Shown: one piece after another, positions 24,005-35,000 of the stretch | Position numbering within the stretch: the first letter of the stretch is position 1 | How the letters are laid out: the number at the start of each line of letters is the position of its first letter | Assembly: GCA_019279435.1 (NCBI GenBank) | Contig: JAAALK010000086.1 | Span: 22,489,913-22,553,912, forward strand | DNA: 64,000 nucleotides | Origin: Zizania palustris | Taxonomy: Eukaryota; Streptophyta; Magnoliopsida; Poales; Poaceae | Direction: 5' to 3' | Program-made: the position numbers and the translations under genes | Notes under the pieces: generated by a model | What the model saw: only the letters and a program-made list of their open reading frames with translations | Database searches by the model: none | Told to the model about the DNA's origin: nothing

Positions 24005-24549
24005 TCACGTCAGAGTTCTAATGAGCATGTTGCCAATCTCTGACATTAACCACTCCAGATCATCTAGGCCATAAAGCTCATCCTGAAACAACTTTTTAAC
24101 ATCTGGGGTATCAGCTTGCTGTTCCTCCGAACTATATGCTTCTGTGTTATCCACATTATTTCTATCCTTGATTTTGTGGCTCTGAGAAACATATTTTTCT
24201 TCAGCGATTTCTGTGGATCTGCCATTTAGAATAGGGTTGGGCACCAACAAATTAGCATCAGCATCCACAATTTGATGTGTTTTATTCGGTGAAGTTGTAT
24301 CTTCATCTAACCCCTCCAAGTCCCTTGATGTACTTGACTCACCAATGAATTCCCATTGTTCATCAGATCAATAAGATAGAACTTCATACTCAAATTCATA
24401 ATTTGATTCATCATCTGTAGATTCTGTCGAAAGGAAAGTGAATAGTTAGGACCAAATACACAGTTTTATAAATTGGACAACACATGTTCTGCAAAGAGAA
24501 GCCAATATATTTTAATAATCCAATTACTGCGTAGGAGAACCAACTTAGC

Positions 24550-24705
24550 TGGCACCAAATCTTCTTAGAACTCCATTGTTAAGCGTGCTCAGGCGAGAGT
24601 AGTATCAGGATGGATGACCTCCTGGAAAGTTCTCGTTCACATCCCCGACACACTCATGGCCTTCAAACAAGGTCGGGCTCATGTGGCCTATTTCAAAAAA
24701 AAAAA
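24550..24705 (+). mobile_element. 5S rRNA-derived SINE, 156 bp
   Basis: About 24571-24650 closely resembles plant 5S rRNA, including the pol III internal control region (GTTAAGCGTGCTCAGGCGAG, then AGTAGTATCAGGATGG and GTGACCTCCTGG-like GATGACCTCCTGG). The element ends in A11 after CTATTTC. It is flanked by a perfect 13-bp direct repeat GAACCAACTTAGC at 24537-24549 and 24706-24718, as expected from target-primed reverse transcription. It lies in the intron position of the p34-like pseudogene, antisense to it. It is not an rRNA gene: only part of the 5S is present and it is fused to unrelated 3' sequence. Confidence 0.9.
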
Positions 24706-24905
24706 GAACCAACTTAGCGAGTCATCCTATAGAACAAAGCAAGCAGGGCCCATCACTGATCACAATAACCATGAGTTCCAATTTGGTAGTCCTGATTTCA
24801 ATTTCTTTCCCAACCAAGGATGGAGCAGTTATTCTATTTCCAGATTTCAAAATCATTCCAGGCCACAAGTGTGCAGAAAGGGCTCCAAAGAGTCGCTCTA
24901 AGCCT

Positions 24906-25566
24906 TGACTATCACCATTCACTGATAGACCTATTGCAAGTTATGGACAGAAATCAATTAAGAAAGAAACTTCCAAACCTCAAGTAAGTATTTAACTTTG
25001 GCTTGATTATACGTCCTTTTTCATTGGAGACCATCAAACAACAAGGATAACATTTAATTAAAGAACACATCAAAAAATCATGGATGCCACATTTATAGAG
25101 CCTTTTGGTGTAGGCAACTTAATAATATAGATGAATATTCTTGGATAACTTATCCAAACTTGTAGGTTCACGGCTTCACACAAAAACTTCATAAAGTAAT
25201 AGAAATGGTTTGAGTAAGTGAAACCTGTCTAGATTGGAGTATATTTTAGCTGAATATACTAAGTAAATCATACTCAGCATGGAAATGGTAAATGTAGTTA
25301 TACAGTGTTTTGAAAGAAGGTGTGTTACATTTTTAACGGTGAATATAACGCTACCATGCTTGGACTCTATTCGTCTCCATCCAACTTGGAAATTACTCCA
25401 TATTAACTCCGATGTTCACTCAAATCACCAATGGATCACCAAAAAACACTCCATGAAGACGCGAAAAAAATTGTAAGGCCCTCATATTTTGCTATTCCAT
25501 CAGGTACATGTTTTCGCATCAGGATCATGATACGTCGAACACATAAAAAGTGCAGAGATATCTCAC
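24906..25566. other. Region where the p34 GTPase core would be expected
   Basis: AT-rich sequence between exon 1 and the middle piece of the p34-like pseudogene. I could not find exons for GTPase motifs G2-G5 on the minus strand. Confidence 0.4.
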
Positions 25567-25811
25567 GGGAGAGGATGGTTCTCTTGCCGACGACGAGGAC
25601 TCCGGGCCGCGCCTCCATGGATTCTGCTGCGCTCTCCATCGCCTCGCACCAAACACTGTACCCCCAAGGGAAAAGAGGAAGACGGTTCACGCTAACAATA
25701 CACACCAAGGTCACACAACCCCGGGCCCACTTGTCATCGTGCGCTTTACCATTTGCTTGCTTGGTTGGTTGCCTCCCCTCTCCTTCCCGGCGCCAGCCGC
25801 GACGCGTTTGA

Positions 25812-28472
25812 ATGGTGGAGCGCCCATGGCAGCCACCGCCGTCTACTCCTCCTTCCGCCGCCGCATCCCACATGGCCATAACGCAGGCGCTCGCGGACGC
25901 GATTCGCTCGTGTGGCTCCCGCAGCGCGCTCGCAGGCGCGCGCGCTCTGCACGGCCGCCTCGTCACAGTGGGCCTCGCTTCCGCCGTCTTCCTCCAGAAC
26001 ACCCTGCTCCATGCCTACCTCTCCTGCGGATCCCTCTCCGATGCTCGCCGCTTGCTGCGCGCCGACATCAAAGAGCCCAACGTCATCACACACAACATAA
26101 TGATGAACGGCTGCGCCAAACTAGGCAGTCTGAGTGACGCTGCGGAGCTGTTTGACAGAATGCCTACGAGAGATGTCGCCTCGTGGAACACGCTCATGTC
26201 TGGATACTTCCAGGCCGGCCTGTTCTTGAATGGTATTGAAACTTTCGTGTCCATGCAGCGAAGTGGGGATTCGTTGCCAAACGCCTTCACATTTTGCTGT
26301 GTTATGAAGTCCTGTGGCGCTCTTGGGTGGCGTCAATTAGCAATGCAGCTTCTTGGGTTGTTTTGGAAGTTTGATTCATGGGATGACCCTGACGTTGAGA
26401 CTTCTCTTGTGGACATGTTTGTAAGATGTGGATCTGTGGACTTTGCTTCAAGATTGTTTAGTCAGATTGAGAGGCCAACCATGTTCTGTCGTAACAGTAT
26501 GCTAGCAGGGTATGCCAGGTTATATGGTGTTGATCATGCTAACCAGTTTTTCAAGAGCATGCCTGAACGAGATGTTGTTTCATGGAACATGATGATAGCA
26601 GCACTGTCCCAGAGCGGGCGAGTCAGAGAAGCTCTTGATGTTGTTGTAGAAATGCACAGTAAAGGTGTGCGTCTTGATTCAACAACATACACTAGTTCTT
26701 TGACTGCATGTGCTAGATTATCTTCTTTGGGATGGGGCAAGCAACTCCATGCTAAGGTTATTCGTAGTCTACCACAAATTGATCCATATGTTGCCAGTGC
26801 TCTAGTTGAACTATATGCAAAATGTGGCTTTTTCAAGGAAGCAAAGAGAGTATTCAGTTCTTTACATGATCGCAACAATGTATCGTGGACAGTTCTTATT
26901 GGGGGATTTTTGCAGTATGGGTGCTTCAGTGAATCTGTTGAATTGTTCAATCAGATGAGAGCTGAGCTGATGGCAATCGATCAATTTGCACTGGCAACTC
27001 TAATAAGTGGTTGTTTCAACAGGATGGATTTGTGTCTTGGTAGCCAGCTGCACTCACTCTGTGTGAAAAGTGGACACTGTCATGCTATTGTCATCTCCAA
27101 TTCCCTCATATCTATGTATGCGAAGTGTGGTGATCTCCAGAATGCTGAATCTGTATTCAGTTTGATGGCTGAAAGGGACATTGTATCATGGACCAGCATG
27201 ATTACTGCATATTCCCAAGTTGGGAACACCATTAAGGCTCGTCAGTTCTTTGATGGTATGACCACAAGGAATGTCATTACATGGAATGCAATGTTGGGGG
27301 CATATATACAACATGGAGCTGAGGAAGATGGCCTCAAGATGTACAGTGCTATGCTAAGTGAGAAGGATGTCACTCCTGACTGGGTTACTTATGTTACGTT
27401 GTTCAGAGGGTGTGCAGATATAGGGGCAAATAAACTTGGAGATCAGATTATTGGCCATACTGTAAAACTCGGTCTCATTTTAGACACATCAGTCGCGAAT
27501 GTGATTATCACAATGTACTCCAAATGTGGAAGGATATCAGAGGCTCAAAAACTATTTAACCTCCTAAATGGAAAGAAGGATCTGGTTTCATGGAATGCCA
27601 TGATCACTGGTTATTCACAACATGGCATGGGGAAGCAAGCTATAAAGATATTCGATGATATGCTGAGCAAAGGGGCAAAACCTGACTACATAAGTTATGT
27701 CGCAGTTCTGTCAGGCTGTAGCCACTCTGGACTTGTGCAGGAGGGTAAACTCTATTTTGATATGATGACGAGAGTCCATGACATAACTCCTGGGTTGGAG
27801 CATTTCTCCTGCATGGTGGACCTTCTTGGCCGTGCAGGGCATTTGATTGAAGCCAAGAATATCATTGACAAAATGCCCATGAAACCAACTGCGGAAGTAT
27901 GGGGAGCTCTTCTTAGTGCATGTAAGATGCATAGCAACAATGAGCTTGCAGAATTGGCAGCGAAGCACTTGTTCGAGCTGGACTCGCTTGATTCTGGAAG
28001 CTACATGCTTCTAGCGAAGATATACTCCGATGCTGGGAAATCAGATGATTCTGCACAAGTCAGGAAGCTTATGAGGGACAAAGGGATAAAGAAAAACCCA
28101 GGCTATAGCTGGATGGAAGTCGGCAACAAGGTTCACGTCTTCAAAGCAGATGATGTGAGCCACCCCCAAGTGATTGCAATACGGAACAAGCTGGATGAAC
28201 TCGTGGAAAAGATTGCACAGCTCGGATATGTGAGGACCGAGTCCCCGCGCTCTGAGATTCATCACAGCGAGAAGCTGGCTGTGGCTTTTGGGATTATGAG
28301 TTTGCCTGACTGGATGCCGATTCACATCATGAAGAACCTGCGCATTTGCGGTGACTGCCACACAGTGATCAAGTTGATATCATCTGTGACAGGTCGGGAG
28401 TTCGTGATCCGAGATGCCGTTCGGTTTCACCACTTCAAAGGTGGTTCTTGCTCTTGCGGGGACTACTGGTGA
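25812..28472 (+). CDS. DYW-class pentatricopeptide repeat protein
   Basis: A single uninterrupted exon encodes 886 aa (or 866 if the in-frame ATG at 25872, M-A-I-T-Q-A-L, is used; the first ATG gives a Pro/Ser-rich leader that could be part of a targeting peptide). Repeated PLS-type PPR units are visible through W-N-x-M-I/M-x-x-Y, D-V-V-S-W-N and Y-A-K-C-G motifs from about residue 75 to 690. These are followed by E/E+ motifs and a complete DYW domain with H-S-E-K-L-A-V-A-F-G, C-G-D-C-H and the terminal C-S-C-G-D-Y-W. The HxE and CxxC motifs are the zinc-dependent deaminase signature, so the protein is expected to act in organellar C-to-U RNA editing at a site set by its repeats. The site cannot be read with confidence here. 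It starts 172 bp from the divergent p34-like exon 1. Confidence 0.95.
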   Translation: MVERPWQPPPSTPPSAAASHMAITQALADAIRSCGSRSALAGARALHGRLVTVGLASAVFLQNTLLHAYLSCGSLSDARRLLRADIKEPNVITHNIMMNGCAKLGSLSDAAELFDRMPTRDVASWNTLMSGYFQAGLFLNGIETFVSMQRSGDSLPNAFTFCCVMKSCGALGWRQLAMQLLGLFWKFDSWDDPDVETSLVDMFVRCGSVDFASRLFSQIERPTMFCRNSMLAGYARLYGVDHANQFFKSMPERDVVSWNMMIAALSQSGRVREALDVVVEMHSKGVRLDSTTYTSSLTACARLSSLGWGKQLHAKVIRSLPQIDPYVASALVELYAKCGFFKEAKRVFSSLHDRNNVSWTVLIGGFLQYGCFSESVELFNQMRAELMAIDQFALATLISGCFNRMDLCLGSQLHSLCVKSGHCHAIVISNSLISMYAKCGDLQNAESVFSLMAERDIVSWTSMITAYSQVGNTIKARQFFDGMTTRNVITWNAMLGAYIQHGAEEDGLKMYSAMLSEKDVTPDWVTYVTLFRGCADIGANKLGDQIIGHTVKLGLILDTSVANVIITMYSKCGRISEAQKLFNLLNGKKDLVSWNAMITGYSQHGMGKQAIKIFDDMLSKGAKPDYISYVAVLSGCSHSGLVQEGKLYFDMMTRVHDITPGLEHFSCMVDLLGRAGHLIEAKNIIDKMPMKPTAEVWGALLSACKMHSNNELAELAAKHLFELDSLDSGSYMLLAKIYSDAGKSDDSAQVRKLMRDKGIKKNPGYSWMEVGNKVHVFKADDVSHPQVIAIRNKLDELVEKIAQLGYVRTESPRSEIHHSEKLAVAFGIMSLPDWMPIHIMKNLRICGDCHTVIKLISSVTGREFVIRDAVRFHHFKGGSCSCGDYW

Positions 28473-28479
28473 TCACCAA

Positions 28480-28481
<2 letters not shown>

Positions 28482-28536
<55 letters not shown>
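28482..28536 (+). repeat. (CT)n microsatellite, 55 bp
   Basis: Perfect TC dinucleotide run ten bases after the PPR stop codon, so probably within its 3' UTR. Likely length-polymorphic. Confidence 0.98.
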
Positions 28537-28537
<1 letters not shown>

Positions 28538-29057
28538 ATCCATTTTTGTAGCCCAGCAAATTGGTTGGGAATAATAAAAAATATGCAACACTGCAAATTG
28601 TGCTTTCTCCTGTCATTTATCTCCACCTCTGATGATTATATACCTCCAGAAAAATCTCGTATGCAACTACACTAAAGAATATTCAGTGGAAAACCCTAGT
28701 CCACGCACCCAAACCGCAGATCATATTTACAGATGGCTCAGTGGATGTTGGTAAAGCAATTACACACACCAACACAGCCAGCACAAATCCATCCATTTGG
28801 TCATGACACGAGTTAGTTCACTGGACATCGTCAGAGTTGAGCAACGGCAACGTACTCTATCATTTACAACCTAGCTTCGTCTGTGCCTGACATGGGCATC
28901 CTGTATGCATTCCATGGAATCAATTGATGAGTTAAAATCAGAACCACCAGAGAAACACATCCACAGAAATTTGACAGCGCTAAAAAAATCGCTGGAAGAC
29001 TTCGTAGGGCGGAAGATAGAAAGAAGCTAAAAGCCGTAAGCTGTATATCGTGGAAAT
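28537..29057. other. Convergent 3' flanks of the PPR and CDPK genes
   Basis: No gene seen. It probably holds the CDPK 3' UTR on the minus strand. Confidence 0.5.
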
Positions 29058-32000
29058 CTAGACTGCGCCGGGAGCGTCTCTCGTGCTCATATTTAAGCTG
29101 TTTCTCATTGCTCTTCGGCCGACTCCCATATTGCCCTTCGTCATCATGGCAACGAATTCTCCGTAGTCAATGCGCCCATCCTGACAAATGAGAACAAAGT
29201 TTGGCCAAACAAGTCATACTACTAACTTATTTTTGTTACTAACAGAGCCATAAAAATCCATTGATGAAGTAACAAATGAATTGTGTTGGTCGTTGAAGAG
29301 CCCTTTCTCTTGAGGTGTTTTTTTGAATGGATGGAATGACGCAATTTTTATTAGGTTAGATGTATATAATTTGACTGAGATAAGTTTAAATTTAGTGAGA
29401 TCCACTTGTCAAATATATTTTTAACAAAAATATAATTATATGAGATCTTATTTTATAGATTAAATTATAATCGATACAATGATGTAATTAGATCATAAAT
29501 TAGATAAATAATTTGGGAGTAAAAATCATTTAAATATTTATAAACGAAAAATTAAATGTGTACATCATCTCATCAAATATTGGATGAGAACCAGAAAAAT
29601 TTCCTGAATCTCTCCATTCATAATATTGAAAAATATTTCTCTCGACGGCCATCTCATCCATCTTCGTTCTTCAACCAAACAGTTGACTGGATAGTGGATA
29701 GAATGACCCTATTTCATCCAGGGATATCCAGCTAACCAAACAGACCTATCGCCGAACCTCCCAGAACGTAGTTGATCTTAATAATGAATTGAAAGAGTTT
29801 AATGACCTAGGTAGTTTCAGGTACTATGTTTATTTTTCCCAAGACTAAACAATCCAGTGCAAACTCTTTAATTGTCTTGAAGTCTTAACTGGACAGGACA
29901 AGCTTTATTTTTTTTGATGAAAATCAGTAGGAGAGGCTCCTACTAAGATTTTGTATTAAATGAAAAAGCAGAACTTACAAGTAGGACAAGGTTGAGAGGT
30001 TACAACGTAGCATGAAGGGACTCCAACCAGGAGCCAATAGAGGATCTCAGAGAGAGGGAGAATCTACTAGATTGATTAGAAAAAATTACATAGAAAAGAT
30101 TCAGCCAGGAAGAAAAAGAAGGGGGAATCCCATCGAAGATACATTTGTTTCTTACTAGCCAAATTGCCCAAGCACCAATGTTGACCACCTCCATGGCAAA
30201 GGTTCTGGATAGTGCCGCCCTGGCGGCAGCAATCTTGAGATGTATTGACGGATCATCCAGCCAGTAGATTCACAGAAAGTTCCAGCAGCGACGACTGAAT
30301 GTGCACTCGAAGAAAAGGTGGCGGGTAGTTTCCTCCGATCCAAGGAGACAAAGCTGGCATTCCCCGACTCCTCTGCGGGGAGGATGCGCCGCCGTTTCAG
30401 CAAGTTTTTCGAGGAGAGGCGGTCAACCAGCACAAGCCAGAAGAAAACCTTGAGCTTGTTGGAGCATTTGGACTTCCATAGCCAAGTAAAAACCTTAGGG
30501 GGGTTGGGTTGCAGAAAGTGGTGATTGTAGAACTTTTTAGGAGTGAAGGTGGAGGAGTTCCAAATGAGGGACCAGGAGTCTGGGGCCGGCTGAAGGGGAT
30601 GCATTCTCTCAGTGAGAGTGCCAAGAATTTGGAATTCAGCGAAGGCTTCGGCTGAAAGGGGGATGGCAAAATGGTCGGCAGGGTGAGGTAGGGAGAAGAA
30701 GTGGTGGACAGAGCAGGCGGGGTTTGAGGCAAAGGAGAAGAGTCTTGGAAGTAGGAGCTTCAAAGGGAGCTGAAGCCAGCAGTCGTGCCAGAAGGACACA
30801 GAGCGACCATTGCCAATCGAAGGGCGAGCAATACCAAGGAAGAAGGGTGAAAGTTTGATGACGTCTCTCCACCAGCAGGAGCCTCTGGGAGGACCGATTG
30901 TCGGCGAGAAAGAAGAGGAGTAGTAGTGCTTCCAAACGAGGTCAACCCAGGGAATGTTTTGGTGTGTGACAAATTTGTGGAGGTGCTTGAGTAAGAGGGC
31001 AGTGTTCTGCGTGCGGAGGTTAATGACCCCGAGGCCTCCCATCCTTTTGGGCTGACAAACTAGTTGCCAGTTGGCTTTAGGTAGCGATGAGGAGTTGGTG
31101 TTGAAACCTCTCCAGAGGCAGTTTCGTCGCGCGCGATCGATCTGCTTGATGAGCCGTATGGGAAGTTTGAAGGAGCACATAGCATAGGTGGGGAGAGCGG
31201 AGAGGACGGAGTTGACAATCTGCAGCTTGCCCGCCATGGAGAGGCAGAGGGAAGTGTGGGCGAGACGCCGTTCAACTCTGTCCAAAAGAAAGGTGAAGTC
31301 CGCAAATTTGGGTTTATGAAGGCCGAGGGGGAGTCCTAGATAGGTGAAAGGGAAGGAGTCAAGAGAGCACCCGAAAGTTGCCGCGAGAATGCGAGCCTGG
31401 TCGTCCGATACATTAATTGGGATAAGACTGGATTTGCCGAAGTTGACATGGAGCCCCATGGACGAGGAGAAGGTATTGATGAGGGCTTTGAAGAAAAGGA
31501 TGTTCTTTTGGTCTGCCTCTAGAAAGATCATGGTATCGTCGGCATACTGAATGATAGGGAAATCAATGCCGACAGGGTGGCAAGCCGGGGGGTGGATGAA
31601 GCCCAACGTAGCAGCACGATTAGTGATGTGCTGCAAGAGATCAGCCGCGATAATGAAGAGAAGCGGGGATAAGGGATCCCCTTGTCTAACTCCCCTTTTG
31701 CAGTGGAAGAATTTTCCCGAGGAGCCGTTAAGTAAGACTGCAGAGTGACCGAAGGAGAGAATTGCCTGTATCCAACGAAGCCATTTAGGGGGAAATCCAA
31801 GGTGGAAGAGCATGAGGATGATGGTGGAGTGTTCTATGGTGTCAAAAGCCTTCTCGAAGTCTAGCTTCAGGATGACAGAGGCTTTCTTGGAGGATTTGCA
31901 GAGGTTGGAGTATTCAAGAGACCAGGCCAAGCAGTCCTGAATGGATCTGTTCTTGATGAAGCCATATTGGTTGGGGTGGATAATCGAAGTAATAATAGGT

Positions 32001-35000
32001 TGGAGACGATTAGCAAGGATTTTGGTAAAGAGTTTAATCGAGGTGTTGAGAAGGGAGATGGGCCTGTAATCCTGAGCGTTGGCAGAATCGGGTTTTTTGG
32101 CAATGAGTGTGATATAAGATCCATTAATGGGCTGGAGATCAATGTGCTGCGAGGAAGAAAGGTGGCGACCGATAGCATGAAAGTCTTCTTTGATGATGGG
32201 CCAACAGGTTTTGAAGAAGAGCCCATTGAAACCGTCCGGCCCGGGGGCTTTTCAGAGGGGAGATTGTTTACTACTGAGTCGATTTCTTCGTCCGAAAAAT
32301 CCGCAGCCAAGTGGGCCAGGTTGTTGTGCCGGTCCACCAGGGAGGCCAGATCGAAGACCATTGGTGGATGCGAGGAGAAGCCCATTTTTGAGAGGAAAAA
32401 ATCCAGGAAGACCTCAGCTTTGTCTTCCTCGGAGCGGGCCCAGTCACCAGCAGGTGTTTGAATGGCGGGAATGTTGTTTTGGCGCCTTCTGGAGCTAGCA
32501 GCGGCGTGAAAGAATTTTGTGGATTCATCCCCTAATTTTGTCCAACGAATGGTGTAACGCTGCTTCCAATACGTGTTTTTGATTTGTAGAAGGGACGAAG
32601 TGTGGGATTTGAGCAGTCTCCTGAAGTTTCTTTCTTGGACGGACAACGTCCGATGTTCTTCAGTGAAGTCAAGAAGGTTGAGGATGATGGTTGAGTTGCG
32701 AATCCAGGAATCGAATAGGCCCACGCGCTTGCTCCAACGGGACAAGGAATTTTGGAGAGATTTCAATTTACAAGCGATGCGGAGGATGGGGTCCTGGGGG
32801 AAGGTGCCATTGTTCCAACTGGATTGGACGACGTTGGCGAAACCGGGGAGCTTCGTCCAGAAGTTTTCGAACCAAAAGACAGGGGAGTGAGCAAAGGCGG
32901 AACCAATGCGGACTAAGCAGGGGCAGTGGTCCGAAGCAGTGTTAGGGAGAGCACTGAAGGTGGTGTTAGGGAAAGAGTGGATCCAGTGGGTCGATGAGAG
33001 ACACCAATCAAGCTGGATGAGGAGAGGGGAAGGCTGCATATTGCTCCAGGTGAACTGACGATTGTTTAGGTGGATTTCCAATAATCCTTGTTGACTGATG
33101 ATGTTGTTGAAGAGCATCATTTTAGATAAGTTGGGGCAGCCTTGGTTGCGATTGTAAGGGGAGCGGTAGAGGTTGAAATCGCCCACAAAGAGCCAGTCAT
33201 CAGTTTGAAGGATGCGGACATTGGCGAGCCAATCAGTGAAGGAAGGCCTATCCAGATCCCGGCAGGGACCGTAGATGTTGGAGAGGGTCCAACGCCTGCC
33301 ATTGGTGACTGATAGGAATGAAACTGTGAGCTGGTGCTGGGAGGACGAAAGCGTGGCACCAGAGAACAACGAGCTATTCCAGCCGATGAACAACCCACCC
33401 GAGGCACCGAGAGAGGGCACAAAGGCAAATTGGTCGAAGCGTTTGGGAAGGAAGTGTCGGACAATAGAGTGATCAAAGGTGGACATTTTGGTTTCCTGCA
33501 AACAGATTATGTTGGGGGCGGCAGGAATTGACTAGATTTCTAATTGCAAGGCGTTTGGGGTGCGCATTAAGGCCGCGGATGTTCCAGCTGAGTACTTTCC
33601 AATCGCGATGAAAATGCATGAGCCGAATGTAAAGTTGAGTAGTGCATGGCGTACCCGGCAAAGCCAGGGCGCAGGGAAATAAGAGGAACAAACCGGCAAT
33701 GAAAGTAAAATAGTATCGCCATCAGGACGAAGCCCAACAGCACAGAGAGCAAAGTGTAGTCAACAAAACAAGCAAAATAGAAAGTCCAGAGCGGGCCATG
33801 AACAACAGGATGCCCGACAAAAGCTTGAAGGAGGAGCTTCATCAAAGAAGGTCGGTGGCCTAGGAAACTTGGGCCGGCCTTGGAGACAAGGCGGGACCAG
33901 GCGCAACCCTGTCCTCAGGAGCCGACTCCAGGCCATCCGAGTCGCTGGCAAGAAGGGAAGCAGTGGTGACTTTAGAGGCAGGAACGCCACAAAGAGAGCA
34001 GGCTGAGTGTTGAATCTGCTGGATTGAAAGAGAGGGAAGAAAGTGGGTGATTTTGGGGATCTGATTAAGAAAGTGGAGAAGAAACTTGCCACTTGGAAAT
34101 GTGGGTATCTGTCCTACGGGGGTAGGATGGTTTTGATTAATTCTTGCCTTAATAGTCTTCCTTTATACTGCATGAGTATGTTTATGCTTCCTGAAACCAT
34201 TCATGGGCAGCTTGATAGGTTGAGAAGTAGGTTTTTTTGGGGCGGGCTTCAAAATAATAAGAAGTATCACATGGTCCAGTGGAAGATGTTGTGTAGACCC
34301 AAAACTAGTGGAGGTTTGGGCTTTTTGGATACTAGATGTATGAACTATGCTTTGCTAGGTAAATGGGTTTTTAACATTTTAAAGGGTAAGAGGGGTTTGT
34401 GCTATGAGCTTCTTACGAATAAATACAGGCTAGACGTGATGGGTTTTGGGCTTAGTTCTGTCAGAGGTTCTTGTTTTTGGAATACCATTCAAAAGATTAA
34501 ACCTATCATCCAAATTAATTGTGACTCTACTATTGGGGATGGGTGTAATACCAGATTCTGGGAAGATGTGTGGTTGGGGGATATTGCTTTGAAAAATAGG
34601 TTTCATTGTCTGTATAATATCTGCCGTCTCCCTGGGTGTTCTGTTAGCTCTATGAAGAGTAATCAGTGGATTTGCCAGTTTAGAAGGTCCCTTTCCCAGA
34701 GTGAGCATGTGGCTTGGGATAATCTTTTTGAGTTGTGTTCTAACATTACCTTGGTGGATCGTAGAGATGATTTTCACTGGGCTCTGGATAAAAAAGGTTA
34801 TTCTACTAGATCTTTGTATCAGTGGATGTCGTTTGGGGGTGTTGTTGATGAGCGTTTTAATTTGATTTGGAGAATTGCTGTCCCTCTTAAGGTTAAAATT
34901 TTTTTGTGGTTGGTGCTGCGAGGTAGAATTCAGGTGGGTGATCAATTGAAGAGAAAAAATTGGAGTGGGGATCCAGCTTGTAAAATTTGTGCTAAAATGG

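Larger units (their letters stand above)
24005..25639 (-). pseudogene. Decayed alpha/gamma-adaptin-binding p34-like gene
   Basis: Three separated pieces in order on the minus strand match what I know of the plant p34 (AAGAB-like, Rab-like GTPase) family. Exon 1 (about 25567-25639) reads M-E-S...R-P-G-V-L-V-V-G-K-R-T-I-L-S-R; relative to the usual G-S-P-x-V-G-K-R-T the P-loop has lost about five residues. A middle piece (about 24770-24905) contains G-L-E-R-L-F-G-A-L-S-A-H and K-S-G-N-R-I-T-A-P-S. The 3' piece (24005-24427) contains D-D-E-S-N-Y-E-F-E-Y-E-V, an in-frame stop before S-D-E-Q-W-E-F-I-G, and ends abruptly after L-M-S-E-I-G-N-M. The rest of the GTPase domain and the C-terminal block are not found. 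A SINE sits between the last two pieces. Confidence 0.6.

Noticed and set aside
24571..24650. 5S rRNA gene
   Set aside because: Only part of 5S is present, diverged, fused to an unrelated tail with poly(A) and flanked by a target duplication; it is a SINE.
28482..28536. CRISPR or other structured array
   Set aside because: A simple dinucleotide microsatellite; eukaryotic context, no spacers.
29295..29745. Degenerate MITE in the last CDPK intron
   Set aside because: The edges (GGTGTTTTTTTGAATGG and, in reverse, GGTCTGTTTGGTTAGC) are only weakly complementary and no target duplication was found, so I do not list it as a feature.
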